DNA of 64,000 nt from JBPEWY01 sp052032225 (GCA_052032225.1 JBPEWY010000042.1:1-64000), one strand, 5' to 3'; counted from the stretch's first letter, positions 49,664 to 59,522 are shown. The notes: generated by a model not told the origin, from the letters alone. Made by a program: numbers and translations.

Positions 49664-52513
49664 TTATTTAATCTCAAAACCACTCTGCGCTTTACTACCA
49701 TTACCACTAACAGTAATAGTGTATTTACCCTTTGGCAAGTAATAGTTACCGTTTTTGGCTTTTTTAAGCTTGTTTTTTGGTTGTTTTTTATTGTAAGCAC
49801 TTACTCCAGAATCTGTAGCAGTTAAATGATATGTTTTAAAATTAAACCCTTTATCTGCAGTAACTGTAAAAGAAGCAACAGTTATGTTGTTGCTTTCATC
49901 GGTTATCGTAACAGTATATTCACCTGCCTGGTTGGTATAATAAGCAATATTTAATTCGGGCTCAAAAGGTTCTCCCCATTGGCTCCAAGAGCTACCCCAT
50001 CGGGTTGAGTGTCTTACATTTTCTAAGTTAAAAACATGTAACGGTTTGTTTTTAATATCATGGTATTGTTGTAATGCACTAATGTTAGTTTTGTAAATGC
50101 TTCTGCCGTGTGTGCCTACAACTAAATCTTTGGCATCGGGTTGTATTACCAAATCGTGTACGGCTACTCGAGGCAGGTTTTTGCTGAAAGCTTCCCATGA
50201 TGCACCATTGTTGAACGATACATACAGACCGTTATCTGTACCCAGATATAAAATATTTTCGTTCTGTGGATCTTCTTTTATAACATTTACCGGAGATAGC
50301 GGTAAGTTACTGCTTATGTTTTTCCAGGTGTTACCATAATCTTCACTCATATAAACATACGGAGTAAAATCGTCCCAACGGTAGCCGTTAAGCGTAACGT
50401 AAACTCTTTCTTTTTTGTGGGTTGATGCAATTACTCTACTTACCCATAAATCTTTTGGGAAAGCATCAGAAATTTTAGTCCACGTAGCACCACCGTCTTT
50501 AGTTACATGAACCAAACCATCGTCACTACCAACATAAATAAATCCAAACTGAAAAGGAGATTCAGAGATTGTTGTGAGTGTTCCGTATGCTACATTTCCT
50601 TTTTTTCCACCGGTAGTTAAATCCGGAGAAATGGCTGTCCAAGTATCTCCTTTATCTAATGAACGATGCAATTTATTACTGCCTAAATATAAAATGTCTT
50701 GATTGTGTGATGATAACAAAATAGGCGTTTGCCAGTTAAATCGGTACGGACTTTCTCCTAATTCATGTTTTGGCTGAATGTACTTTCGTTCTCCCGTTTC
50801 ACGATTAATTCTGAAGTAATTTCCAAACTGAAATCCGGTATAAACAATATTGTGGTTTCTGGCATCTATTTGAACTTGCATTCCGTCTCCACCCATTATC
50901 ATTTCCCAAGGATATTTTCCTTGTTGATGCCATGCTCTATCTTCTCTGGCATTATTTGCGCCTACCCAAACACCGTTGTCTTGCAGACCGCCATACACAT
51001 GATAAGGCTTTTGGTTATCTACGTTTATTGCATAAAATTGTCCAACAGAAGGAGAGTTGTTTTTAATCCATGTTTTACCATCATCATAGGTAATATTAAC
51101 CCCGCCATCGTTACCATTAATTAAGTGTCCGGATTGTTTTGGGTTTACCCAAAGTGCCTGATGGTCTGCATGCACATTCTCTTTGCCTATTGAGGTAAAT
51201 GTTTTACCGCCATCTTTAGATGCAATTAAAGGAACTCCCAATACATAAATGGCATCTTTATTCTGCGGATCTACTCTTATCTCTCCAAAATAATATCCAT
51301 AAGAATAATACAGATCGTCTAAATAGCCTTCGTGAGTTTTACTCCAGGTTTTGCCGCCATCATCACTCCTAAAAACTTGAGCTCCCACAACAGGAGTATC
51401 AAAAAGCATTGCGTTGGCATCTTCTAAATATTTAGCTAAATCTGCAGGTTTTACCGCCCCGCTTCTAACCATTTGCTTTACGTTGGCAGCACGGTATTTT
51501 TCTTGAAAGCCGTTGTTTTTTAAGTAGTTATTAAGCTTTTTATCGTCTAATTCTAAAAAAGCATCTACACTCATGCTTTTAAAATCGTCTTTACTAAGTT
51601 CGTTGCTATCGGATTTTTTAGCAGATTTTTCGCGTAAAAACTGGCTGTCATGAACTGCATAAATAGTATTATTATCAAAAACGGCTAAACCAATTCTGCC
51701 CACACCTTCACCAGTAGGGAAACCGCTTTCGGGAGTAGAGAGCAGCTCCCAAGTTTCTCCGGCATCGGTGCTTTTGTAAATTCCAGAATTACTACCGTTG
51801 CCGGTAAAATTCCATGCTTTACGTTCGCGCTCCCATGCAGCAGCATACATAACATTAAAATTTCCCGGAACATGTGCTACATCTATAACTCCGGTATCGT
51901 TATTAATAAAGAGTGTTTGTTTCCAGGTTTTACCACCATCGGTAGTTTTAAAAATTCCGCGTTCTGCATTAGGTGAGTATAAATGTCCGATAACTCCAAT
52001 TACAACTTCATCCGGGTTATTAGGGTTTATAAGAATTTCGCCAATATGGTGCGAATCAAACAAGCCCATATTTTGCCAAGTTTTACCACCGTCTGTTGAT
52101 TTTAAAATACCTATTCCCGAATACGATGATCTAGACGAATTATTTTCTCCGGTACCCACCCAAATGGTATTGTTTTTCCAATCTACCGCTATATCTCCAA
52201 CATTTTGTGTAGGAGCATTATCTAATATCGGGGTAAAGCTGGTGCCATTATTATTAGTATGCCAAACACCTCCAGAAGCATAACCTACGTAAAACTCGGT
52301 TGGATTATCTGGGTTAACAGCAAAATCTACCACACGGCCACTCATTATACTCGGACCAATATTTTTAAACGGAATGTTTTTTACAAGTGAGTTTTGCTCT
52401 AATTCAAGCTTGTTAGAAACAGCTTTTATAACTTCTTGAGCCGGTGAGGCAGGTTGTTGTGCATAAAGCCAAAGAGTAGTGCTTAAAAAAGCAACTAAAA
52501 GACGCGTTTTCAT
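49664..52513 (-). CDS. Large secreted BNR/VPS10-like repeat protein
   Basis: A 949-residue protein with a signal peptide (cleavage near LYA-QQP, about 19). Many Asp-box/BNR-like repeats occur throughout (STDGGKTWQNMG, KTTDGGKTWKQ, KSTDAGETWELL, RSDDGGKTWSK, VTKDGGATWTK), giving a multi-blade beta-propeller as in sortilin/VPS10-type and exo-sialidase-like proteins. The C-terminal 150 residues form Ig-like strands. No type IX C-terminal signal (final KxxK-type domain) is clear; the end GFEIK is short. It may bind or cleave glycans or proteins, substrate unknown. It is monocistronic. Confidence 0.85.
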   Translation of the reverse strand: MKTRLLVAFLSTTLWLYAQQPASPAQEVIKAVSNKLELEQNSLVKNIPFKNIGPSIMSGRVVDFAVNPDNPTEFYVGYASGGVWHTNNNGTSFTPILDNAPTQNVGDIAVDWKNNTIWVGTGENNSSRSSYSGIGILKSTDGGKTWQNMGLFDSHHIGEILINPNNPDEVVIGVIGHLYSPNAERGIFKTTDGGKTWKQTLFINNDTGVIDVAHVPGNFNVMYAAAWERERKAWNFTGNGSNSGIYKSTDAGETWELLSTPESGFPTGEGVGRIGLAVFDNNTIYAVHDSQFLREKSAKKSDSNELSKDDFKSMSVDAFLELDDKKLNNYLKNNGFQEKYRAANVKQMVRSGAVKPADLAKYLEDANAMLFDTPVVGAQVFRSDDGGKTWSKTHEGYLDDLYYSYGYYFGEIRVDPQNKDAIYVLGVPLIASKDGGKTFTSIGKENVHADHQALWVNPKQSGHLINGNDGGVNITYDDGKTWIKNNSPSVGQFYAINVDNQKPYHVYGGLQDNGVWVGANNAREDRAWHQQGKYPWEMIMGGDGMQVQIDARNHNIVYTGFQFGNYFRINRETGERKYIQPKHELGESPYRFNWQTPILLSSHNQDILYLGSNKLHRSLDKGDTWTAISPDLTTGGKKGNVAYGTLTTISESPFQFGFIYVGSDDGLVHVTKDGGATWTKISDAFPKDLWVSRVIASTHKKERVYVTLNGYRWDDFTPYVYMSEDYGNTWKNISSNLPLSPVNVIKEDPQNENILYLGTDNGLYVSFNNGASWEAFSKNLPRVAVHDLVIQPDAKDLVVGTHGRSIYKTNISALQQYHDIKNKPLHVFNLENVRHSTRWGSSWSQWGEPFEPELNIAYYTNQAGEYTVTITDESNNITVASFTVTADKGFNFKTYHLTATDSGVSAYNKKQPKNKLKKAKNGNYYLPKGKYTITVSGNGSKAQSGFEIK

Positions 52514-52635
52514 AATTTAAGAATGTGTTGAGTTAGCTTCTGTGAAGGTATCAATTGTTAAAAAAACGTCAAAAAAATTAATTCAAGTTTAACATATGGG
52601 AGCTTTGTATTTTTTGAGTAGCGCTTGTAAAGTTA

Positions 52636-52643
52636 TATTTTTG
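52636..52643 (+). promoter_or_regulatory. pepP promoter -7 element TATTTTTG
   Basis: A perfect TAnnTTTG with TTG at 52614-52616 placed 19 bases upstream, 20 bases before the pepP ATG. Confidence 0.6.
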
Positions 52644-52663
52644 GGAAAATTTAAATCATAACC

Positions 52664-53959
52664 ATGAAGTACGATCCAATTGATAGCAACTTGTTTATAA
52701 AAAACCGTAAAAACTTTATGGCTCAGATGAAGCCAAACAGTCTGGCGGTATTTAATAGTAACGATATTTACCCAATTAGTGCAGATAGCACAATGCCTTT
52801 TCAGCAGCATCGCGATATTTTTTATTTGAGTGGTGTAGACCAAGAAGAGAGTATATTGGTGTTATTTCCGGATTGCCCTAAAGAAAAACACAGAGAGGTA
52901 TTATTTTTAAGAGAAACTAATGAGCATATAGCTGTTTGGGAAGGAGAAAAACTTACTAAAGAGAAAGCTTTTGAGATTTCAGGTATAAAAACGGTGTACT
53001 GGCTTCAAGATTTAGAGAAAGTACTTTTTGAAATGATGACTCAGTGTGACACGGTTTACATTAACACAAATGAACATTACAGGGCAAACGTACAGACCGA
53101 AACCAGAGAAGACCGTTTTACAAAATGGTTAAAAGAAAAATATCCGGCACATAGCGTTGCTAAGAGTAATCCTATTTTACAAAGATTACGCGCCGTAAAA
53201 GATCCGATTGAGCTAGCTATAATGCAACATGCTTGCAGCATAACCGAAAAAGGTTTTAGGCGTGTACTTAATTTTGTTAAACCGGGTGTGTGGGAGTACG
53301 AAATTGAAGCCGAATACATGCACGAGTTTTTAAGAAACAGATCAAGAGGATTTGCTTACACTCCAATAATTGCATCGGGTAAAAATGCCAATGTCTTGCA
53401 CTATATTCAAAACAATCAACAGTGTAAAGAAGGCGATCTTTTACTAATGGATGTTGGGGCAGAATATGCTAATTACTCATCAGATATGAGTAGAACCATT
53501 CCCGTTTCAGGACGTTTTACCAAACGCCAAAAAGAAGTGTATAATGCTGTTAACAGAGTTAAAAATGAAGCTACCAAAATGTTAGTGCCGGGAACTCTAT
53601 GGGAAGAGTATCATGTTGAGGTTGGTAAAATAATGACGTCAGAGCTGTTAGGATTAGGTTTGTTAGATAAAGCAGATGTACAAAACGAAAATCCGGATTG
53701 GCCTGCCTATAAAAAATACTTTATGCATGGCACTAGCCATCATATTGGGTTAGATACTCACGACTACGGATTACTACACGAACCCATGAAACCTAATATG
53801 GTGTTTACGGTAGAGCCCGGTATTTATATTCCGGAAGAAGGATTTGGAATTAGGCTTGAAGATGATGTGGTTATTCAAGAATCAGGAGAACCACTAAATC
53901 TCATGAAAAACATTCCGATTGAAGCCGACGAAATCGAAGAATTAATGAACCAGTCTTAA
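52664..53959 (+). CDS. pepP: Xaa-Pro aminopeptidase
   Basis: Removes an N-terminal residue before proline; cytosolic pita-bread metallopeptidase of 431 residues. The N-terminal creatinase-like domain (about 1-175) is followed by the catalytic domain with the dimetal ligands in LLMDVGAEYANYSSDMSRTIP (two Asp), GTSHHIGLDTHD (His), TVEPGIYIP (Glu) and GIRLEDDVVI (Glu). All ligands are present. It is convergent with brnQ: the two stop codons overlap inside a hairpin. Confidence 0.94.
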   Translation: MKYDPIDSNLFIKNRKNFMAQMKPNSLAVFNSNDIYPISADSTMPFQQHRDIFYLSGVDQEESILVLFPDCPKEKHREVLFLRETNEHIAVWEGEKLTKEKAFEISGIKTVYWLQDLEKVLFEMMTQCDTVYINTNEHYRANVQTETREDRFTKWLKEKYPAHSVAKSNPILQRLRAVKDPIELAIMQHACSITEKGFRRVLNFVKPGVWEYEIEAEYMHEFLRNRSRGFAYTPIIASGKNANVLHYIQNNQQCKEGDLLLMDVGAEYANYSSDMSRTIPVSGRFTKRQKEVYNAVNRVKNEATKMLVPGTLWEEYHVEVGKIMTSELLGLGLLDKADVQNENPDWPAYKKYFMHGTSHHIGLDTHDYGLLHEPMKPNMVFTVEPGIYIPEEGFGIRLEDDVVIQESGEPLNLMKNIPIEADEIEELMNQS

Positions 53960-53980
53960 CCGACTGGTTTTTTATTTTTT
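53948..53980 (+). terminator. Terminator overlapping the pepP and brnQ stops
   Basis: AACCAGTC (53948-53955) pairs with GACTGGTT (53962-53969) and runs into TTTTATTTTTT. The pepP TAA and the brnQ stop (53956-53958, minus) sit in the loop. The U-run serves the plus strand only. Confidence 0.82.
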
Positions 53981-55239
53981 TCTATTAGCATTACCACTAT
54001 AAAAGCTGTTAATGCAGGGAAAACCCATCCTAAATTAAATTGCGAAAAAGGTATATGATTAATTATGCTATTTAATGAGCCCGCCGGTAATAAAAAGTTT
54101 AAAAAGTCTGGGATACTAAATAAAAAAGTTACCAAAATAACAGTTCTAAAAACCAGCTTAGTTTTATATCCGGAAGGTAAAATGTTTAACAAGATTAAAA
54201 CAATAGTAATTGGGTAAATAAACATTAGTGCAGGCAATGCAATATCTATAATATAATGTACATTAAACTGCCCAACCAAAACACCTAAAACACAAGCTAT
54301 AATTGCTGTTATGAGATAAGCTTTTTTAGAATTATTAAAAATGCTTTTCATAAAATCTGCAGTACCCGTAATTATACCAACTGCTGTTGTAAAACAAGCC
54401 AATGCTATTAAAATACTTAAAAAACTGTTGGCTAAAGCACCAAGTGTAGCAAAGCTAAGTCTTGATAGTAGTTGCGTTCTGGTGGTGTCTTCTAAAAATT
54501 CTGCACTAAAAAGTGCTCCGCATAATACTAAGCCAACATACATTAATAATAACCCACAAGCAGCAATAATGCCTGAGTTTCTTATTAATTGTTTTTTTTG
54601 AAGGTAGTTATACCTACCATCAATATTTAAAGAAACTATAATAACTGCTCCAACTACAATAGAGCCAATTGCATCAAAAGTTTGGTATCCTTCTAACAAA
54701 CCTGCAACAACAGCATCGTCAAACAACGATTTTGCCATTGCATCGTGAGGCATATTAATTGCTTTAAAAATTATTGCAATTAAAATAAGAACAATTAAAG
54801 GGGTTAAGTATTTGCCAAGTAGCGTAAGAACTTTAGAACGGTTTATAACAAAAACAAAAACTAACGAAAAATATACTAAGCTGGTTACCCAAGAACTAAC
54901 TTCGGGGAAAAAGGGAGCTATTGCCATTTCGTGTGTAACCGATGCAGTTCGGGGAGCCGGTAAAGCAACAGATATAAGGTAAACTATTACACAGTAAAAA
55001 AGACTAAAGAGCGGGGAAACTTTCTTAGCAAAGTCAAACATAGTGCCTTGTAGTTTTGCATGCGCAAAAATTCCAAGCATCGGAATTATTACTGCTGTAA
55101 TTGCAAAACCTAATACTACCCAACTCCAATCTTCGCCAGCCTGAAAACCAAGATACGGAGGTAAAATAAGGTTTCCGGCGCCAAAAAACATGGCAAAAAG
55201 TGCAAATCCGGCTACAAAAGTTTCTTTAGTTTTCTTCAT
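53956..55239 (-). CDS. brnQ: Branched-chain amino acid:cation symporter BrnQ
   Basis: A 427-residue inner-membrane carrier with 12 hydrophobic segments that takes up Leu, Ile and Val with Na+ or H+. It has the conserved N-terminal GFALFAMFFGAGNLILPPYLG (about 11-31) and PRTASVTHEMAIAPF (about 95-109) of the LIVCS family. Full length and intact. It is convergent with the peptidase gene and monocistronic, with a broad 270-base upstream gap. Confidence 0.93.
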   Translation of the reverse strand: MKKTKETFVAGFALFAMFFGAGNLILPPYLGFQAGEDWSWVVLGFAITAVIIPMLGIFAHAKLQGTMFDFAKKVSPLFSLFYCVIVYLISVALPAPRTASVTHEMAIAPFFPEVSSWVTSLVYFSLVFVFVINRSKVLTLLGKYLTPLIVLILIAIIFKAINMPHDAMAKSLFDDAVVAGLLEGYQTFDAIGSIVVGAVIIVSLNIDGRYNYLQKKQLIRNSGIIAACGLLLMYVGLVLCGALFSAEFLEDTTRTQLLSRLSFATLGALANSFLSILIALACFTTAVGIITGTADFMKSIFNNSKKAYLITAIIACVLGVLVGQFNVHYIIDIALPALMFIYPITIVLILLNILPSGYKTKLVFRTVILVTFLFSIPDFLNFLLPAGSLNSIINHIPFSQFNLGWVFPALTAFIVVMLIEKNKKPVG

Positions 55240-55509
55240 CTAAAAAAATCTGGGCGTAAGTTAACCAAATTTTAAATGTGATAATCGAAAAATAGTTTAT
55301 AAAAATCGATAAACAGCACAATAAAAGCGCAATAATCTGTAACAAAATAAGTTATGTAATGTACACTAAAGTTATTGTTTATTGATGTTTTAAAGGAGTA
55401 AGCTGTAGTTAATCGACTTAACCGGCTGAAAGTTTGATGGTTACACAAAAATCAATACATTAGTAATACCCAATCTTAATTATGAATCTTTTAAACCTAA
55501 ATTTTTGCT
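55240..55509. other. Intergenic region brnQ - zinc-ribbon protein
   Basis: A 270-base divergent gap, AT-rich, holding promoters for both sides. The only element I would name is AATTTTTG at 55500-55507, ending 2 bases before the next ATG. I see no RNA gene, operator or repeat of note. Confidence 0.5.
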
Positions 55510-55761
55510 ATGAAATCACCCCAAAAAACTTCCGGTTTAAAGATGGGCAAATGGTATTGCATGTTATTTGGCCATCGTTATGTAGTAACTAAACGAGTTA
55601 CTTCTCACATTAAAGAGTATAAATGTTTACATTGCCACGAGCAAGCTACCACAGATGTTAGTGGTAACCTCTCTAAGCTAACACCTCGTTTAAAAGAAAT
55701 TAACGAAACGTTGGCAATGATTTACCAAAAAAAAATGGCACACCAACACACGGCAGCTTAG
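55510..55761 (+). CDS. Small zinc-ribbon-like protein
   Basis: An 83-residue basic protein with CMLFGHRY (Cys18, His23) and CLHCHEQ (Cys39, Cys42, His43), a likely single-zinc ribbon, followed by a helical tail ending in HQHTAA. It resembles short DUF1660-like proteins, but the match is by layout only. It is not an obvious DNA-binding regulator. It stands alone, facing the thiL gene across 4 bases. Function unknown. Confidence 0.6.
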   Translation: MKSPQKTSGLKMGKWYCMLFGHRYVVTKRVTSHIKEYKCLHCHEQATTDVSGNLSKLTPRLKEINETLAMIYQKKMAHQHTAA

Positions 55762-55765
55762 TTGC

Positions 55766-56812
55766 CTAGTCTTGTAATGCATTCCAACCTCTTGCTTTAA
55801 GAGGCACTAAGGTATTGGCTCTTGTTACCAAATTTTCACCTTCTTCAGGAGGTGTCATATGGCCAATAACCGTTAGGTTTGGATTGCCTTTTATCTTGTT
55901 GTAATCGTCTTGTGCTATTGTAAATAATAACTCGTAGTCTTCTCCGCCACTTAATGCAATTGTGGTGCTATCTAAGTTAAACTCCTCGCAAGTTCTTATA
56001 ACTTGTGGGTCTAAAGGTATTTTGTCTTCATACAACCTGCATCCAACATTAGATTGTTTACAGATGTGCAATATTTCAGACGATAGCCCGTCGCTAATAT
56101 CTATCATAGCCGTCGGCTTTACCTTTAAATCTTTTAATAGCTTAACAATGTCTTTTCTGGCTTCCGGTTTAAGCTGTCTTTCAATAATATAATCGTAAGG
56201 AGTTAAATCGGGCTGATTGTTAGGATTAACTTTAAAAACTTCTTTTTCGCGCTCAAGAACTTGCAATCCCATGTAAGCCCCGGCAATATCTCCGGTAACC
56301 ACTAATAAATCATTAGGTTTAGCACCGTTTCTGTAAACAATATTAGTTTTATTAGCTTCTCCTATGGCGGTTATGCTAATAAGTAATCCTTTATTAGATG
56401 AGGTAGTATCACCACCCACTAAATCTATATCATAAAGTTTGCAAGCCAGTTGTATACCACTGTAAAGTTCTTCTATAGCTTCTAACGGAAAACGGTTAGA
56501 AACAGCAATAGAAACCGTAATTTGGGTTGGATTGCCGTTCATGGCATAAATATCAGACAGGTTAACCATTACAGATTTATAACCCAAATGTTTAAGAGGC
56601 ATATAGCTTAAATCAAAATGCACGCCCTCTATTAACAAATCTGTAGAAACAAGTGTTTGCTTACTCTTGTGGTCAATTACTGCAGCATCGTCTCCAACCC
56701 CTTTTATAGTAGATTTTTGTTTGAGTTCAAAATGTTTTGTAAGGTGTTCTATTAATCCAAATTCACCTAACTCAGACAACGAAGTTCGTTTTTGGTTTTT
56801 ATCTTCTATCAT
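55766..56812 (-). CDS. thiL: Thiamine-monophosphate kinase
   Basis: Phosphorylates thiamine monophosphate to the active pyrophosphate cofactor. The 348-residue protein starts MIEDKNQKRTSLSELGEFGLI and has the ThiL blocks VGDDAAVI (about 38-45), LVSTDLLIEGVHFD, SDIYAMNG, VGGDTTSSN and ALSGGEDYELLF. All are intact. The ATG at 56812 is used. The 5-residue longer frame starts upstream of a TATTTTTG element (56817-56824). If that element is the promoter, the mRNA is nearly leaderless. No thi genes are adjacent. Confidence 0.93.
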   Translation of the reverse strand: MIEDKNQKRTSLSELGEFGLIEHLTKHFELKQKSTIKGVGDDAAVIDHKSKQTLVSTDLLIEGVHFDLSYMPLKHLGYKSVMVNLSDIYAMNGNPTQITVSIAVSNRFPLEAIEELYSGIQLACKLYDIDLVGGDTTSSNKGLLISITAIGEANKTNIVYRNGAKPNDLLVVTGDIAGAYMGLQVLEREKEVFKVNPNNQPDLTPYDYIIERQLKPEARKDIVKLLKDLKVKPTAMIDISDGLSSEILHICKQSNVGCRLYEDKIPLDPQVIRTCEEFNLDSTTIALSGGEDYELLFTIAQDDYNKIKGNPNLTVIGHMTPPEEGENLVTRANTLVPLKARGWNALQD

Positions 56813-56816
56813 GCTG

Positions 56817-56824
56817 CAAAAATA
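56817..56824 (-). promoter_or_regulatory. Promoter-like element TATTTTTG at the thiL start
   Basis: A perfect TAnnTTTG on the minus strand ending 4 bases before the thiL ATG. Transcription would begin close to the start codon. Confidence 0.4.
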
Positions 56825-56924
56825 CACGCTTCTGTTAAATAATAGGCTATTTTAAAAGCCTTTATATTAAATTAAAAAGCTGCTCGTTTATATAATATGT
56901 ACCTTTACAAGATAAATGTATAAG

Positions 56925-58181
56925 ATGAAGAAACCTCTTTTTTTAGCAATCCTGTTAGTATGCTTACCGGTGCTTATAATTTCGTGTTCAAGTAATGATG
57001 ATGCCCCAATGCAACAAGGCACAGAAAACCCAGACCCGGACCCAGACCCAGATCCAACAGATGATCAAGCTATAGTTTGCGAAAATGGTTTTGCAGAAAA
57101 CTATCCTTGCAATGATTATAATTTACAATCTCACATAACATTAAATGAGTTTAATGCAACTGGAGGGAATGATTCTTGGGGTTGGACTGACCCTGCTAAC
57201 GGGAAAGAATATGCTATTATGGGAGTTAATAACGGAACCGTATTTGTAGATATTTCAGACCCTTTCAATCCGGTTTATTTAGGAAAACTACCAACAGCAA
57301 CCAGCAATAGCGGTTGGAGAGATATAAAAGTATACAACAACCATGCTTTTATTGTAAGTGAAGCTCCCGGACACGGAATGCAAGTTTTTAATTTGTCGCA
57401 ACTTAATAATGTTACAAATCCGCCGGTTACTTTTACAGCAGCTGCTCACTATACCGGTTTTGGTAATGCACATAATATAGTTATTAACAAAGACACAGGG
57501 TACGCTTATGTTGTGGGCACAGACACTAACGATGCCTATAACGGTGGAGTACATTTTATAAATATTCAAGACCCGCTAAACCCAACAGCAGAAGGTGGTT
57601 TTGGAGCGTTAGGGTACACACATGATGCTCAAGTTATAACCTATAACGGACCGGACACATCGTATCAGGGAAGAGAAATTTTTGTAGGAGCAAACGAGAG
57701 TCAAGTTGTAATTGTAGACGTAACTGATAAAAGTAATCCGCAAACCATAACCACGTTAACATATGGTAACGTAGGGTACACCCACCAAGGCTGGTTTACA
57801 CCAGACCACAGATACTTTTTATTAGGAGACGAGTTTGATGAAATTAGTGATGGCTTTAGAAGCAGAACACTTGTTTTTGATTTTTCAGATTTAAACAATC
57901 CTCAACTACACAACACGTATTTAGGCCCTACCAATGCTATAGATCACAACGGTTACATAAACGGCAATACTTTTTATTTGGCAAACTACACAGCCGGCGT
58001 TAGAATGATAGATGTTTCTGACATTAATAATATAACCGAAATAGGCTTTTTTGACACCTACCCGCAAGACGATTTATCTAATTTTAATGGTGTTTGGAGC
58101 GTGTATCCTTTTTTTAGTAGCGGGAACATAGTAGTAAGTGATATCAATAGCGGTCTTTTTATCATAAAAAAGAAAGATTAA
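56925..58181 (+). CDS. Surface lipoprotein with LVIVD-type repeats
   Basis: A 418-residue lipoprotein from the ATG at 56925, with signal Cys21 followed by SSNDD and then an Asp-Pro-rich linker (PDPDPDPDP). The acidic stretch after the Cys suggests export to the cell surface. The rest is made of repeats of the LVIVD/'choice-of-anchor' kind, each with a strand ending FVDISDP or similar (VFVDISDPFNP, VVIVDVTDKSNP, RMIDVSDINN), likely a beta-propeller. No enzyme motif is visible. The next lipoprotein gene starts 3 bases later. The three-residue longer start (MYK) adds nothing to the signal. Confidence 0.72.
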   Translation: MKKPLFLAILLVCLPVLIISCSSNDDAPMQQGTENPDPDPDPDPTDDQAIVCENGFAENYPCNDYNLQSHITLNEFNATGGNDSWGWTDPANGKEYAIMGVNNGTVFVDISDPFNPVYLGKLPTATSNSGWRDIKVYNNHAFIVSEAPGHGMQVFNLSQLNNVTNPPVTFTAAAHYTGFGNAHNIVINKDTGYAYVVGTDTNDAYNGGVHFINIQDPLNPTAEGGFGALGYTHDAQVITYNGPDTSYQGREIFVGANESQVVIVDVTDKSNPQTITTLTYGNVGYTHQGWFTPDHRYFLLGDEFDEISDGFRSRTLVFDFSDLNNPQLHNTYLGPTNAIDHNGYINGNTFYLANYTAGVRMIDVSDINNITEIGFFDTYPQDDLSNFNGVWSVYPFFSSGNIVVSDINSGLFIIKKKD

Positions 58182-58184
58182 CAC

Positions 58185-59522
58185 ATGCGCAAAAATATCT
58201 TAGCAATCATAATTTTTGTTATAACTCTCTTTTCGTGTTCAGATAAAGACGATAATTTACCTTTTATACAGCCCTTTGCAGGAGAAATAGATTGGATTTT
58301 ACTACTTGGAGGTAGTGAAGACGATGTGGCGCAGAAAATAATAGAAACCTCAGATGGTGGCTACGCTATTGTAGGTTACACCAGTAGCACAGATGGAGAT
58401 ATAAAAGATAAAGATGTAGTTGTAAATGATTTTTGGGTAACCAAAATAGACGCTCAAGGCAATATTATTTGGAGCAAAACATACGGAGGTAGTGGTGATG
58501 ATAAAGGGCAAGCTATTGTAGAAACTTCAGATGGAGGGTTTGCAGTAGTTGGCTATAGCATGAGTAGTGATGGTGATGCCTCTAACAATGAAGGGTTTCA
58601 TGATAATTGGTTGCTAAAATTAGATGCGGCAGGCAATTTACAATGGGAAAAAAGTTATGGATTTGCAGGTCATGATCATGCGTACGATTTATTACAAACG
58701 CAAGATGGCGGATTCTTTTTTGTTGGTTTTTTAGATGTAACAGCATCCGGAGGTTTAGGTTCGGAAGGCAAATCAAGTAACATTACTGCACATGGCGTTG
58801 GGGAGTTTTGGGGTACAAAAGTAGATGCCAACGGAAATTTAGAATGGCGACGATACTTTGGAGGCAGCAATAACGATAGAGCTCATGCTGTTGCTGCCGC
58901 ACCCGACGGAGGATTTGTTATTGCAGGGTTTTCTGAAAGCGAAGATTTTGATATCTCTAACAGTAAAGGAAGCTACGATTTTTGGGTAGTAAAAGTAAAT
59001 GCAGAGGGGAACAAAGTCTGGGAGCAATCTTTTGGAGGCAGCCAAATAGATATTGCTTATGCCATGACAGCAACACCAGATAATGCCTATGTAATTGTTG
59101 GTAATACGTTTAGTTCAGATAAGCAAGTAAAAAGCAATAATGGAGGCTCTGATATTTGGATGATTAAAATAAACGATAAAGGAGAGTTATTGTGGGAGAA
59201 AACTATTGGAGGCTCGGATTTTGATGATGCCAGAGGAGTTTCAATTACCAGAAACGGAGGGTTTTTAATTTCAGGAAACTCTAAAAGCACCACAAACAGA
59301 GAAGAATTTTTTGGAGAAAATGACGCCTGGCTTATAAAAACAGATGCCAATGGTAATTTAGTCTGGGAAAAATCATTTGGAGGGAGTAGTTTAGACTTTG
59401 GTTTTCACAGTATTCAAACTCAAACAAACAAAGTACTTTTTGTTGGCACAACAGAAAGCACCGATAATCATTCACAAACCAATAAGGGCAAAAAAGATGC
59501 TTTAATTGTTAAATTAAAGTAA
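58185..59522 (+). CDS. Surface lipoprotein with seven propeller-like repeats
   Basis: A 445-residue lipoprotein (Cys18, followed by SDKDD, an acidic surface-export-type sequence). After a short linker, about seven repeats of roughly 55-60 residues follow the pattern W-x-K-x-(F/Y)GGS-x(2-3)-D-x-A, then DGG-(F/Y)-x-(I/V)-x-G and a DxWxxK(I/V/L)-type strand, for instance TYGGSGDDKGQAIVETSDGG. Seven blades are the commonest beta-propeller number. There is no catalytic signature. It is coupled (3-base gap) to the preceding LVIVD-repeat lipoprotein and ends before the suf promoter. Binding or surface display is inferred. Confidence 0.72.
   Translation: MRKNILAIIIFVITLFSCSDKDDNLPFIQPFAGEIDWILLLGGSEDDVAQKIIETSDGGYAIVGYTSSTDGDIKDKDVVVNDFWVTKIDAQGNIIWSKTYGGSGDDKGQAIVETSDGGFAVVGYSMSSDGDASNNEGFHDNWLLKLDAAGNLQWEKSYGFAGHDHAYDLLQTQDGGFFFVGFLDVTASGGLGSEGKSSNITAHGVGEFWGTKVDANGNLEWRRYFGGSNNDRAHAVAAAPDGGFVIAGFSESEDFDISNSKGSYDFWVVKVNAEGNKVWEQSFGGSQIDIAYAMTATPDNAYVIVGNTFSSDKQVKSNNGGSDIWMIKINDKGELLWEKTIGGSDFDDARGVSITRNGGFLISGNSKSTTNREEFFGENDAWLIKTDANGNLVWEKSFGGSSLDFGFHSIQTQTNKVLFVGTTESTDNHSQTNKGKKDALIVKLK

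Noticed and set aside
51798..52283. 161-codon plus-strand frame inside the BNR-repeat gene
   Set aside because: It lies wholly antisense to a well-supported 949-residue protein, has no signal or domain, and reflects the repeat's skewed codons.
56982..57060. Asp-Pro repeat tract as a microsatellite
   Set aside because: It is an in-frame linker after the lipoprotein Cys; a short, ordinary low-complexity spacer.
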